This document shows positions 1 through 9,007 of a DNA stretch of 64,000 nucleotides, one piece after another; position 1 is the first letter of the stretch; each line of letters opens with the position of its first letter. Below the pieces are notes generated by a model. It was not told where the DNA came from and did not search any database. It worked only from the letters and a program-made list of their open reading frames with translations. Made by a program: the position numbers and the translations under genes. The DNA lies in assembly GCF_001886735.1 (NCBI RefSeq), contig NZ_CP018076.1, positions 186,001 through 250,000 of the forward strand, given 5' to 3'. The DNA is from Sulfitobacter alexandrii. Lineage in GTDB: Bacteria; Pseudomonadota; Alphaproteobacteria; Rhodobacterales; Rhodobacteraceae.

Positions 1-1120
1 CTTCCATCTTCTCTTCCTTGGAGCCCAGGATGATCTCGGCCCCTTTCGAGACCGCGTCTTCCACGTGTTCCTTGACCTTTTCGCTGGCATCGCCGTTGAT
101 CAGCGGGCCGAGTTCCACGCCTTCACCGAAGCCGTCTCCGACCTTCATCTTGCTGACGCGCGCCTTCAGTTTCTCGGCGAAGGCATCGTAGACGCCGGAT
201 TGCACGTAGATGCGGTTGGCGCAGACGCAGGTCTGGCCGTTGTTGCGGAACTTGCACATGATCGCGCCTTCGACCGCCGCGTCGAGGTCCGCGTCGTCGA
301 AGACGATGAAGGGTGCGTTGCCGCCGAGTTCCATGGAACATTTCATCACCTGGTCCGCCGCCTGGCGCAGCAGGATCCGCCCCACTTCGGTGGAGCCGGT
401 GAAGGTCAGCTTGCGGACCGCGGGGTTCTCGCAGAATTCCTTGCCTGCCTCGGAGGAGGAGGACGTCGGCACCACGTTGAACACGCCAGCCGGAATGCCG
501 GCACGTTCGGCCAGCACGCCCATGACGATGGCGCTGAGCGGCGTTTCCGTGGCGGGGCGCGCCACGAAGGCGCATCCTGCGGCCAGTGCCGGCGCGGCCT
601 TGCGGGTAATCATCGCGTTGGGGAAGTTCCAGGGCGTGATCGAGGCGGCGACGCCGATCGGCTGCTTGATGACGGTGATGCGCTTGTCGCGCTGGTGGCC
701 GGGGATCGTCTCGCCGTAGATGCGCTTGGCTTCCTCGCCGAAGAATTCGATGAACGAGGCGCCGTAGGCGATTTCGCCTTTGGCCTCGGCCAGCGGCTTG
801 CCCTGTTCGGCCGTCAGGATCGTGCCGAGGTCGTCCTGATTTTCCATCATCAGGTCGAACCACTTGCGCAGGACTGCCGCGCGCTCCTTGCCGGTCCAGG
901 CGGCCCATTCCTTCTGCGCCTTCTCGGCCTGCGCGATGGCGCCGGCGATCTGGGCGCGGCTGAGGTTCGCGATCTTCGCGATCACGTCGCCGCGGGCGGG
1001 ATTGGTCACGTCGAAGGTGCCATCGTCGCCATCGACCCACTTGCCGCCGATGTAGGCACGGGTTTCCAGCAGGGAGGGATCCTTGAGCATGGATTTCAGA
1101 TCGGTCTTGTCGTCGGTCAT
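1..1120 (-). CDS. gabD: NAD(P)-dependent succinate-semialdehyde dehydrogenase, 3' end cut by the window edge
   Basis: An aldehyde dehydrogenase that oxidises succinic semialdehyde (or a related short aldehyde) to the acid in the cytoplasm, typically the last step of GABA breakdown. Reading the minus strand from ATG at 1120 gives 373 codons with no stop, running off the left edge; the family is near 480-490 residues, so about 115 C-terminal residues are missing. Visible are the TPWNFP stretch (about 162-167), FTGSTEVG (240-247), the general-base motif ELGGNAP (264-270) and the nucleophile motif NNGQTCVC, with Cys298 catalytic. A GGAGA ribosome site lies just upstream of the start. It is divergent from the hydrolase at 1218. 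The subfamily (GabD versus another ALDH) rests on overall resemblance and is likely but not proved. Confidence 0.88.
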   Translation of the reverse strand, partial: MTDDKTDLKSMLKDPSLLETRAYIGGKWVDGDDGTFDVTNPARGDVIAKIANLSRAQIAGAIAQAEKAQKEWAAWTGKERAAVLRKWFDLMMENQDDLGTILTAEQGKPLAEAKGEIAYGASFIEFFGEEAKRIYGETIPGHQRDKRITVIKQPIGVAASITPWNFPNAMITRKAAPALAAGCAFVARPATETPLSAIVMGVLAERAGIPAGVFNVVPTSSSSEAGKEFCENPAVRKLTFTGSTEVGRILLRQAADQVMKCSMELGGNAPFIVFDDADLDAAVEGAIMCKFRNNGQTCVCANRIYVQSGVYDAFAEKLKARVSKMKVGDGFGEGVELGPLINGDASEKVKEHVEDAVSKGAEIILGSKEEKME

Positions 1121-1217
1121 GTATCTCGTCTCCGCTTTTGTCTGTGGCACCCAAAGCAACATTGGCTATGATTGTCCAGTTCCCGTTTGTTTCGGGCCGC
1201 TACCCAAAGGACCATAT

Positions 1218-2009
1218 ATGACGCAGTTTGACGACGCCTACGACAATTCCGGCCACATCGAGGGCGCCGAGACCTTTCCGCCGACCTGGGAAAAGGCGGC
1301 TGCCGCGTTTCGCCGGGATCTGGGTGCGCGGGCGCAGACGGGCGTGTCCTATGGACCGTCGGACCGGCAGGCATTCGACTTCTTCCAGCCGGAAGGCGTG
1401 GCGCGCGGGACCGTCATCTTCGTGCACGGCGGCTACTGGAAGGCGCTGGATCGCAGCTACTGGTCGCATCTGGCGGCAGGGCCTCTCGCGCGGGGCTGGG
1501 CGGTGGCGATGCCCTCCTACGATCTGTGTCCGGACGTGCGGATCAGCGACATCACCACCCAGATCGCCGCCGCGGTGACCGAGATTTCCCGCCGCACCTT
1601 CGGCCCGATCTCGCTTGCCGGGCATTCGGCCGGGGGGCACCTCGTGTGCCGGATGATGGATCCGCTGGTGCTGCCGGCCGAGGTGCGCGACCGGATCCGG
1701 AACATCGTTCCGATCTCGGCCGTAGCGAACCTCGCACCGCTGATGCAGACGTCGATGAACGACATCCTGCGCATCGACACGGCGGAAGCCCAATCGGAAA
1801 GCCCCGTCAACATGAGCCCGCCGCACGGCGTGAACGTGACCGTCTGGGTCGGCGCCGAGGAGCGGCCGGCGTTTCTGGAACAGTCGGAGCATCTGTCCCG
1901 CGTCTGGGGGGCACGGCAGACGGTCGTCGAGGGCAAGCATCACTTCGACGTCATCGATGCGCTGGCGGACCCGGAAAGCGACATGGTGCGGGCGCTTCTG
2001 GGCGGGTGA
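1218..2009 (+). CDS. alpha/beta hydrolase, kynurenine formamidase-like esterase
   Basis: A 263-residue cytoplasmic alpha/beta-hydrolase. It shows the oxyanion motif HGGYW (70-74) and the nucleophile elbow GHSAGGH (135-141, Ser137), with a likely catalytic His in GKHHFD near the C-terminus. The HGGYW/GHSAGG combination is the one seen in eukaryotic-type arylformamidases and related carboxylesterases, so the substrate may be N-formylkynurenine or another small ester or amide; no other kynurenine gene is in the window to support this. ATG at 1218 was chosen because homology-like sequence starts there; in-frame ATGs further upstream run into the promoter region shared with gabD. The stop overlaps the next gene's GTG start, suggesting translational coupling to the transporter. 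Confidence 0.8.
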   Translation: MTQFDDAYDNSGHIEGAETFPPTWEKAAAAFRRDLGARAQTGVSYGPSDRQAFDFFQPEGVARGTVIFVHGGYWKALDRSYWSHLAAGPLARGWAVAMPSYDLCPDVRISDITTQIAAAVTEISRRTFGPISLAGHSAGGHLVCRMMDPLVLPAEVRDRIRNIVPISAVANLAPLMQTSMNDILRIDTAEAQSESPVNMSPPHGVNVTVWVGAEERPAFLEQSEHLSRVWGARQTVVEGKHHFDVIDALADPESDMVRALLGG

Positions 2010-3274
2010 ACGTAGCGCGCGCCAGCCCGATGGGGCGCAATGTCGCGCTCTATCCCTGGTTCAAGTTCTGCCAGAACCTTCTGTTCTGGCAGGCGATCTG
2101 GTTCCTTTATTTCCAGGCGGAACTGTCGGCGGCTCAGGCCCTGGCCCTTTACGCGGTCTACGACGTGGCCACGACCCTGCTTGAGGTGCCGTCTGGTTAC
2201 CTCTCGGACCGCCTTGGCCGTCGCAGGACACTTCAGGCGGCCTCGGTCATGGGGGCTGCGGGCGCGGGGCTGATCGCGGCGGGAAACGGTTTCGTGATCT
2301 TTGCTCTCGGACAGGTCTGCCTGGGTGCGGCGGCGTCCTTCGCCTCCGGGACGGAGAACGCTCTCCTGTACGAATCCCTGCGCGCCGCAGGCCGGGAGAG
2401 CGAGATCGAGCGGCAGGAAACCCGCGGCTGGCGGTACACCCTAGTCGCTTTGGCCCTGTCGGCGTTTACCGGCGGTGCGATGGGGCTTGTCAGTTACCCT
2501 CTGGCCTTCGCAGCCGCCGCGGTCGCCATGGTCGCCGCGCTTGTGATCGCTTCCCGGTTCGAGGAGCCGCCGCACGAGGTTTCGGAAACCGGGCAGGGGA
2601 TCGCGGCTCAAGGACGCTTCGTCCGGTCTGCGATCCGCCGGCCCGTGCTGGCCTGGCTCTTCGGGCTTTCGGTGCTGATGTACGGCTTCAGCCATGTGCC
2701 GTTCGTCTTCGGACAGCCGTTCATCGCCGAGGCGCTTGGCCGGATCGGCTGGCGGGCCGATGCCGCCCTGGTCAGCGGTGGCGTCTCGGCACTGATGATG
2801 CTGGTCTCGGTCGGTGCGACCGTGATGGCGGTGGTCTTGCGCAGGCGCATGGGGTTGCCCGCGATGCTGATGCTCGCCTTCGCCATGCAGATCGGGCTGA
2901 TCGCGGTTCTGGCCATCACCAACAGCGTGGTGGCCATCGTGTTCCTGTTTCTCCGGATGGTGCCGGATTCCTTTTCGCGGCCCTTCATCGTCGCGCGGAT
3001 GCAACCCCTGCTTGACGATGGCGGACGCGCGACCTTCCTGTCCTTGCAGAGCTTTGCAGGCCGCCTGCTCTTTGCCGCGACGCTCCTGGTCGCCTCCGCA
3101 CAGACATCCGGTCCGGGTGAAATGCGATACGCCGATATTCAGGCCAGTCTCACGTGGTACGCCGTGTCCGGGGTTCTGTTTTTGCTGGTCCTGGGCGCCA
3201 CCGTCCGGGCCGCCGGGGTGGAGCCGATGCGGGGAAGTTTGCCTGACCGGGGGTCAACGGATCATCGGCCTTGA
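2006..3274 (+). CDS. MFS transporter
   Basis: An inner-membrane major facilitator of 422 residues if started at the GTG that overlaps the hydrolase stop (GTGA), or 414 residues from the ATG at 2030. Neither start has a convincing Shine-Dalgarno; the overlap favours coupled initiation at the GTG. The protein is a run of hydrophobic helices consistent with about 12 segments, and between helices 2 and 3 it carries GYLSDRLGRRRTL, a good match to the MFS A-loop motif. The substrate cannot be told from sequence. Pairing with the hydrolase suggests export or uptake of the same compound or its product, which is inference. Confidence 0.82.
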   Translation: MNVARASPMGRNVALYPWFKFCQNLLFWQAIWFLYFQAELSAAQALALYAVYDVATTLLEVPSGYLSDRLGRRRTLQAASVMGAAGAGLIAAGNGFVIFALGQVCLGAAASFASGTENALLYESLRAAGRESEIERQETRGWRYTLVALALSAFTGGAMGLVSYPLAFAAAAVAMVAALVIASRFEEPPHEVSETGQGIAAQGRFVRSAIRRPVLAWLFGLSVLMYGFSHVPFVFGQPFIAEALGRIGWRADAALVSGGVSALMMLVSVGATVMAVVLRRRMGLPAMLMLAFAMQIGLIAVLAITNSVVAIVFLFLRMVPDSFSRPFIVARMQPLLDDGGRATFLSLQSFAGRLLFAATLLVASAQTSGPGEMRYADIQASLTWYAVSGVLFLLVLGATVRAAGVEPMRGSLPDRGSTDHRP

Positions 3275-3360
3275 CCCGACCTGTCTGTTCCATAATACCG
3301 TTGCAGAATTGATTTCCGGGCAAGATCGCATCGGGGTCGCGCGTAAACGAAAGTGCCTGA

Positions 3361-4458
3361 ATGTCAGACAAGCTGATCGACGACGAGGAAATCCGCCTGG
3401 CCCTGCTGCGTGGATACAACATCCTCGATACGGCGCCGGAAGAGGGCTTCGACGATATCGCGCGGCTGGCGGGTGCGATCTGCGAGACGCCTATCGCGCT
3501 GGTGTCCCTCGTCGAGAAGGAGCGCCAGTGGTTCAAGGCGGTTCAGGGTTTGGATGTCGGCGAAACACCGATCCAGATGAGCATCTGCGCCCACGCGATC
3601 CAATCCGGTGATTTCCTCGAGGTTCACGACACCACCAAGGACCCGCGCACGGCGGAAAATCCATTGGTCGTCGGGGACGAGAGCATCAGGTTCTATGCCG
3701 GCGCGCTGCTCAAGAACGAAGAGGGCGTGGCGGTGGGGACGCTTTGCGTGCTGGATCGAAAGCCGCGCACGCTGAACGACATGCAGCGAAAGACGCTCAA
3801 GATCCTTGCCAACCAGGTGATGCGCCATCTTGAGCTGCGCGAGGCGCTGGGCGCCGCCGAAATGCTGCGCCGTGAAGTCGACCACAGGGTCAAGAATTCG
3901 CTGCAATCGCTGGAGGCGTTGATCCGCATCCAGACCCGGTCGGTGAAAACCGATGAGGCTCGCGAAGCGCTGGAGGCGGTGCAGGGGCGGCTCGCAATGG
4001 TCAGCAACCTGCACGAGGCGCTGTACCTGTCGGATGCGGGCGCCATGGTGAACCTTTCGACCTTCCTCAACCGGGTGGTGCAAACCGCGTCGGGGCAGAT
4101 GCCCGAAGGTATCATCGTCCGCCACGAAGTGGCCCCGTGCAAGCTGGAATCCCGTGCCGCTTCCTCGGTCGGCATGGTCGTGAACGAAGCTATCGCCAAC
4201 GCGTCGAAATACGCTTTCGAAGGACGCGACAAGGGGGCTTTCGACATCGTTGGCAAGGTCGATGGCGACGATTACGTCCTGACCTGTGCGGACGACGGGG
4301 GCGCGACCGATACGCAGACCGGCGGTGTGCAGACGATCGTCGGAACGGGCCTTGGCATGCGGATCATGCAGGCGGCCGCCCAGCAGCTGGGGGGCGAGCT
4401 GAAAGCCGAGGTGGGCGACAAAGGTCACGTCGTGACGCTGCGCTGGCCCCTGAACTGA
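3361..4458 (+). CDS. GAF-domain sensor histidine kinase, HisKA_2/HWE-like
   Basis: A 365-residue soluble sensor kinase without membrane segments. Residues about 20-160 form a GAF domain (ILDTAPEEGFDDI start, FYAGALL and GTLCVLD strands typical of such GAFs). The dimerisation/phosphoacceptor region has REVDHRVKNSLQSL, with His175 the likely phosphorylated residue, as in the HisKA_2 group. The ATP-binding domain has the N-box NEAIANASKYAF (275-286) and a glycine-rich GTGLGMRI segment (328-335). Kinases of this class in alphaproteobacteria often work in light, redox or general stress (PhyR-type) signalling, but no response regulator is next to it here, so the output is unknown. It stands directly upstream of the uncharacterised cluster starting at 4585. 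Confidence 0.88.
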   Translation: MSDKLIDDEEIRLALLRGYNILDTAPEEGFDDIARLAGAICETPIALVSLVEKERQWFKAVQGLDVGETPIQMSICAHAIQSGDFLEVHDTTKDPRTAENPLVVGDESIRFYAGALLKNEEGVAVGTLCVLDRKPRTLNDMQRKTLKILANQVMRHLELREALGAAEMLRREVDHRVKNSLQSLEALIRIQTRSVKTDEAREALEAVQGRLAMVSNLHEALYLSDAGAMVNLSTFLNRVVQTASGQMPEGIIVRHEVAPCKLESRAASSVGMVVNEAIANASKYAFEGRDKGAFDIVGKVDGDDYVLTCADDGGATDTQTGGVQTIVGTGLGMRIMQAAAQQLGGELKAEVGDKGHVVTLRWPLN

Positions 4459-4513
4459 TCCACTCCGCTCTTTTCAAGGGCCGGGGCTTTTGCCAAACTC
4501 CGGGAAATTGCCG

Positions 4514-4542
4514 GTGACAGGCGATGTATGTCGCCATAACAT
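4514..4542 (+). promoter_or_regulatory. candidate sigma-70 promoter of the 4585-12046 cluster, with a dyad in the spacer
   Basis: GTGACA (4514-4519) and TAACAT (4537-4542) are separated by 17 bases, matching 5 of 6 and 4 of 6 consensus bases. The spacer contains a perfect inverted repeat GGCGA (4520-4524) and TCGCC (4531-4535), which could be a repressor or activator site. The surrounding 100 bases are clearly more AT-rich than the coding sequence. Assignment is by pattern only. Confidence 0.4.
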
Positions 4543-4584
4543 TTCCAGTATTTACTATTAACCAATTGGAGAATGGAGTTTTCG

Positions 4585-5661
4585 ATGCCGAACTTGGAGG
4601 CACAGGTCAAGGAATCCCAGTCGCAGGTCGCGCAGGCCCAGTCGAAGATTGCCGAGCTGACCAGCAGGATCGAAACCGCCCGCGCCAAGCTCAAGGCCGG
4701 CGACGACGCGATGATCGACATCGAAAACGCGTCGCTTGAAGATGTTCACGCACATACCGACGTGATGAACGCGAATATCGCGGAACTGATCATGGGTCTG
4801 GACGATGTGACCGCCGGGTTCAGCCGGGACTTCGACGAGATGCGCAGCAAGACCGGCATGGAGACGTTCATTGGCATTTTTTCCCGTGCCAAGGCCGAAA
4901 GCATGCGGCAGGAACGGGTTCGCGCCGCTTCCATCGATGACAAGCTTCAGGATCTGATCAGCAAATCCGACGTGATCGTCAAACTGCTCGAGGGGCAGTT
5001 GGCGATGCTGGAGGAACAGAAGGTCAAGGTGGAGAGCAACCTGACCGAGACCCTGGACGAACGCGAGCTGACGGTCGGAGAACTGGAAACGATCCGGGCC
5101 GACATCGGGCGCATGGACACCGATATCATCAAGCTGGAGAATGCGATCGCGTCGGAGGCGGACGCGGCCAAGCGCACCAAGCTGGAAACCGAACTGGCCG
5201 AGGCGAATGCGAAGTACAACGCGCTTGTACAGGAGGAACAGGTCAAGCTGGCCAAGTCCCAGACGCTTGAGCGCTACATCGAGAAGGGCAAGACCTGGAT
5301 CGACTCGTTGCAGAACCAGGCGGCGACGCAGATGGTGCTCATCAACAAGCTTCAGACCGATACAAAGCAGCGCGTGGTGCTCTATGACGCGCTGACCAAG
5401 TCACTGAAAACCGCGCAGCAACAGGACGTCGCGCACCGGATCAACGAGATCGGCGTGAAGACGGATCAGGAGGCGCAATCGGCCATGGCCGGGATCGGGG
5501 CCGCCACCAACGCGCGCATGGCAGAGATGATGGAGAAGCACGAGGATCACATGGTCTTTGCCCGCGAGGTGCTGGAGGCCAAGGCCAAGGCGGATGAGCG
5601 TTTCGCGCGACGATTTGCCAAGATCATCGAGAAGCACGACAGCAATCAGTATGGCGGGTAG
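4585..5661 (+). CDS. long coiled-coil protein, possibly TelA-like; first gene of the uncharacterised cluster
   Basis: A 358-residue, strongly charged, almost entirely alpha-helical protein with no signal peptide or membrane segment. Heptad-like Glu/Lys/Gln-rich helices occupy nearly its full length, broken by a short non-helical stretch around GMETFIGIFSRAK (about 92-104). The arrangement of long helices and the QNQAATQMVLINKLQ segment remind me of the TelA/KlaA toxic-anion-resistance family, but that is an impression that profile comparison would have to confirm. Start choice: ATG at 4585 has GGAG six bases upstream; an in-frame ATG at 4573 has its only GGAG one base away, so 4585 is preferred. 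It overlaps the next gene by 11 bases, which points to a shared message. Confidence 0.75.
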   Translation: MPNLEAQVKESQSQVAQAQSKIAELTSRIETARAKLKAGDDAMIDIENASLEDVHAHTDVMNANIAELIMGLDDVTAGFSRDFDEMRSKTGMETFIGIFSRAKAESMRQERVRAASIDDKLQDLISKSDVIVKLLEGQLAMLEEQKVKVESNLTETLDERELTVGELETIRADIGRMDTDIIKLENAIASEADAAKRTKLETELAEANAKYNALVQEEQVKLAKSQTLERYIEKGKTWIDSLQNQAATQMVLINKLQTDTKQRVVLYDALTKSLKTAQQQDVAHRINEIGVKTDQEAQSAMAGIGAATNARMAEMMEKHEDHMVFAREVLEAKAKADERFARRFAKIIEKHDSNQYGG

Positions 5662-5902
5662 ACCGAAGTCCGAGGTTCCGCTCTGGCCGCTGGGACTGCT
5701 TGCGCTGACGGCTCTGCTTTTGTTGGTCAGTCCGCTGATTTCCATACCGCGATGGCTGTTGGTTGCCGTGCTGGTCGTTGGCAGCTTTCTTGCCTTCGCC
5801 TTTAAATGGTATTTGATGTTCAAGGCCACGGATCGGTGGGACGTAAAACAAGCCGTGATGCGCAAGCGGGTCATCGACGGATTGAAAAGCAAGGATGACT
5901 GA
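5651..5902 (+). CDS. small two-helix membrane protein of the uncharacterised cluster
   Basis: An 83-residue protein with two hydrophobic segments, WPLGLLALTALLLLV (about 12-26) and WLLVAVLVVGSFLAFAF (about 35-51), separated by a short Pro-containing turn, and a basic C-terminal tail ending in KSKDD. It has no recognisable domain. It overlaps the coiled-coil gene by 11 bases and the following gene by 8, so translation is probably coupled. A plausible role, by position only, is to anchor the coiled-coil or ATPase component at the inner membrane. Confidence 0.7.
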   Translation: MAGRPKSEVPLWPLGLLALTALLLLVSPLISIPRWLLVAVLVVGSFLAFAFKWYLMFKATDRWDVKQAVMRKRVIDGLKSKDD

Positions 5903-7016
5903 CCCAACCCTCGACCACGTCGGCATCACCGACACTTTCGCCAGCCGCCGCTACTTCGCCAAGTTCGAGCGGATCATGCAGCACATGCTGCACGTGGCGG
6001 GCGTGATGCAGGCGGAAGGCGCGTTGAACAACGAAGAGATCGCCATCCTTACCCGCTATGCCGCCAAGCTGACGCACAGTTTCCGCGCGCTCGGTTACAA
6101 GTACCTGCTGGTCGGGCGTGAGACGGGGCGGTTCTTCGGCTCGTTGACCATGGACAACCGCGACAGCGGCTTTCCGGTGGCGGCAGAGATCATGACCATG
6201 GCCAACGACGCGCAGCAGGCGGCCACCCGCCTGCAGAACATGCCCTCGGAGGCGCGCCTGAAGGACGAGATGGTCCAGACCATCCTTGGCGACCGGGAAA
6301 TTCCGACCAAGCTGCAATTCGCCCTGTCGCAGCGGCTCTATTACGCCGAACTCGCGCGGGGCGACCTTTTCTGGGTGCAGAACGATCCGCAGGCGGCATG
6401 GATGGGCAATGTCAGCGAGGGGCGGCGGCGGTTCCGGCTGCACTGGGCTTCGTACGACACGGAGGTAAACCTGCCGGTCATCTACCTGATGGAACTCGAG
6501 GATTCGGGTCGCGTCGGTCTGCCCAAGGACGAACGCCGATGGCCCGAGGTGCAGGCGCACCTGAGCGCGCAGGCACTTGGCGGGCTGAAGCTGCTGACCA
6601 TCGCGCGGGGCTTCGATCAGGATTTCGACGACCTGCACCCCAAGCGGCTGCGCCGGTTCCATCTGGGGCCGATGTACAGCCACGCCTACACCCGCCAGGC
6701 CGGCCCCCTGCGGGAGGTGCTGGCGGAGGCGAACGCGCCCGCCGGCCAGGACTGGGCGCTGGTCTGGACCGAGGAAGAACTGGTCAGCGACCGGGTGATC
6801 GAAGAGAAATCCGGTTGGTTCTCCACGGTCGAGCGGGAGGTTTTCGCGCTCGATCCCTTCGGTGTGCAGGGTCCGGAGCTGGGCGCCACGCGAATGGAAC
6901 GCAGCATCATCCTGCCCCAGCGTCCCTATCAGGTGCTGGAAGAGAAACGTCCCCCCGGCTTTGCCTCGGTGCGGAAATACGTGGTCAGCCCTAACGGACG
7001 TGTTCTTCGATATTAG
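5895..7016 (+). CDS. uncharacterised 373-residue protein of the cluster
   Basis: Not recognised. It is a soluble protein without signal peptide or membrane helix: an N-terminal helical half (about 1-165) and a C-terminal half with alternating strands rich in Arg, Trp and acidic residues, such as RFRLHWASYD and RRFHLGPMYSHAYTR. No catalytic motif is evident. The C-terminus (RKYVVSPNGRVLRY) is basic and beta-like. It starts 8 bases inside the small membrane gene and is followed after 53 bases by the AAA+ ATPase gene, so it is probably a dedicated partner of that ATPase. Codon use matches its GC-rich neighbours. Confidence 0.65.
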   Translation: MTDPTLDHVGITDTFASRRYFAKFERIMQHMLHVAGVMQAEGALNNEEIAILTRYAAKLTHSFRALGYKYLLVGRETGRFFGSLTMDNRDSGFPVAAEIMTMANDAQQAATRLQNMPSEARLKDEMVQTILGDREIPTKLQFALSQRLYYAELARGDLFWVQNDPQAAWMGNVSEGRRRFRLHWASYDTEVNLPVIYLMELEDSGRVGLPKDERRWPEVQAHLSAQALGGLKLLTIARGFDQDFDDLHPKRLRRFHLGPMYSHAYTRQAGPLREVLAEANAPAGQDWALVWTEEELVSDRVIEEKSGWFSTVEREVFALDPFGVQGPELGATRMERSIILPQRPYQVLEEKRPPGFASVRKYVVSPNGRVLRY

Positions 7017-7069
7017 CGGCGTCGTGCCGCAAGAGTGTATTTATTGAACAATGAAGACGAGTTTGAGAC

Positions 7070-9007
7070 ATGAGCCAGACATCTGACGCGATGGAGCTTC
7101 GGGAAGAGGATATTGCAAAGCACGTGAGCGTGGCGCTCTCGCTGCTGGAGGGGTTCGACCATGCGCCGCGCATCGGCAAGGCCACGGATGAAGCGCCCGG
7201 GTCAGAGCGGTCGCCGGGGATCGGCACGCGGCGGCGGTTCCGCAGCACCACGCCGGGTCTGGCCGCGCGCCGGACCACACCCAGCGGTGCGGTGCAGCTT
7301 CTGGCGCGGATCGAGGGCGCGGATGATGGGGACACGCTGGTCTCGCCCCTGCAGGCCACCGTCATGCATGCCCTGCGGCGTGCCATCGCCACCGCGCTGG
7401 CAGTGGCCGAGAACGTGGCCGAACAATCCGGCCTGGGCGATCTGAAACGCGCGAACCTCGAAGGGTCTCTGCCTGCCGCCCGCAAGTCCGAGTTTTCCGA
7501 ACTGCTGGCGGCGGAGGCGCTGGTGACGCTTTATGTCTTCGGCAATGCCACCGCCTATCTGCTGTCGTCGCATCTGTCCGAAACGACGGTCGAGGTCGGC
7601 GATGTGGATGAGGTGCTGACAGACAACGGCCAGACCGCCCTGCATGGCGCGCTGTGGGAACTGGATCAGGACATCGCGGCGCATGCGCAGGACGACGCGC
7701 GGCTGGTGGCCACGGTCAGCGCCTTTGCCGAGGCGCTGATGGAAAAGGTCGCCCTGCGCGGCCAGACCGCCCCGCGCCTAGAGGGGTTCAGGGGCGCGTC
7801 ATGGCGGGTCGAGGCGGATGATTTCACCGTTGCCGGGTTCAGCCCCGCGTCCAAGGCCAAATCCACCAAGCTGACGATGACCTTCAAGAAGCCGAACGAG
7901 GTCGTGGGCAACCACATCGCCAAGTACCAGGCGATGAAGCTGGCCAAGATGCTGATGGCCTACGACTTCGACCGGCGGCTTAACCCCTTTGCGGAACTGG
8001 GCGGCTTCATCTTTACCTTCATGGGGGACGGTGCGCCGGGGACGGGCAAGACGACCCTGATCCAGATGATGGCGGGGCTGATCAGCGAATATTGCGGCAA
8101 CGCGGGCTATCCGTTCCGCTATCAGAACCTGAGCACCGACAACATCGACAGCTATCAGGGCAAGTCGGGACAGAATGCCAAGGCTTTCATCAATACCATC
8201 ATCGACCCTTCGGTGATCGGCTTCGGCACCATCGACGACATCGACCAGCTCGCGGGCAAGCGCGGCGACCGGCAGTCGAGCGCGGGCCAGCTGGAGATCA
8301 CGGCGGTGCTGATGGAAAGTTTCGCGGGGGCGAACACGGTGGTGCGCGGCAACTGCACCTTTGGCATGTTTTCCAACTATCCCGAGAACGTGGACGATGC
8401 CCTGCGCCAGCGCGCCGGGGCGCGGTTCCTGGTGGACGGCCCGCAGACGCGGGAGGACTACGTCGATATCCTGTATCTGCTGATGGGCAAGAACCACGAC
8501 ATCCCGCTGGGCGATCACAATGTGTTCGAGGCGCAGGCGATCAAGAAGGCGGTGGCGGCGTCCTTCGAGAGCCATTCGAAGCCCCACGAAGCTGGATTGC
8601 TCAAGGTCTACGAAGCGGTGCGGGCCGAGGTCGGGGAACTGGACACGATCAACAAGCTGGGCACCTACCTCAAGGGCATCCAACAGGCCGACAACCGGTT
8701 TACCGGCCGCGCGATCAAGAACATCACCGATGCGGTCAAGGTGCGGGCGATGGATTTTGAATTGCCCGACGAATGGATGGAGAACCCGGACCTGTTCCTG
8801 TTCAAGGGATACGACGAGAAGAAAGCGATGATCGAGGACATGCGCCAGCCGATCACGGTGGAGATGGTTGTGCAGGAGATCAACCGCTACGCCGACAGCG
8901 AATTCCGATATGCCGACAAGTCGGACGAGGTGGCGATCGAGAACGCCGTGCGCGAGATGGGGCGGATGGAAGAGGCGAAGAAGCGGTATTTGGGGGGGAA
9001 GGCGTGA
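7070..9007 (+). CDS. AAA+ family ATPase of the uncharacterised cluster
   Basis: A 645-residue protein with a C-terminal AAA+ module after about 310 residues of unrecognised, largely helical sequence. The Walker A motif GDGAPGTGKTT lies near residues 319-330, the Walker B-like strand VIGFGTIDDIDQLA near 382-395, a sensor-1/arginine-finger region FGMFSNYPENVDDALRQRAG near 425-445, and a sensor-2-like TGRAIKNI near 543-550. The ATP-binding strand is preceded by a predicted hydrophobic FIFTFMG. It has no protease domain. AAA+ proteins of this layout remodel protein or membrane complexes; the other cluster products are the obvious candidates as substrates or adaptors. The gene has only weak ribosome-site sequence before its ATG. 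Its stop overlaps the GTG of the AT-rich gene that follows. Confidence 0.85.
   Translation: MSQTSDAMELREEDIAKHVSVALSLLEGFDHAPRIGKATDEAPGSERSPGIGTRRRFRSTTPGLAARRTTPSGAVQLLARIEGADDGDTLVSPLQATVMHALRRAIATALAVAENVAEQSGLGDLKRANLEGSLPAARKSEFSELLAAEALVTLYVFGNATAYLLSSHLSETTVEVGDVDEVLTDNGQTALHGALWELDQDIAAHAQDDARLVATVSAFAEALMEKVALRGQTAPRLEGFRGASWRVEADDFTVAGFSPASKAKSTKLTMTFKKPNEVVGNHIAKYQAMKLAKMLMAYDFDRRLNPFAELGGFIFTFMGDGAPGTGKTTLIQMMAGLISEYCGNAGYPFRYQNLSTDNIDSYQGKSGQNAKAFINTIIDPSVIGFGTIDDIDQLAGKRGDRQSSAGQLEITAVLMESFAGANTVVRGNCTFGMFSNYPENVDDALRQRAGARFLVDGPQTREDYVDILYLLMGKNHDIPLGDHNVFEAQAIKKAVAASFESHSKPHEAGLLKVYEAVRAEVGELDTINKLGTYLKGIQQADNRFTGRAIKNITDAVKVRAMDFELPDEWMENPDLFLFKGYDEKKAMIEDMRQPITVEMVVQEINRYADSEFRYADKSDEVAIENAVREMGRMEEAKKRYLGGKA

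Noticed and set aside
5871..6683. 270-codon minus-strand frame opposite the 373-residue protein
   Set aside because: It has no ribosome site or motif, and the plus-strand gene is linked to its neighbours by overlap.
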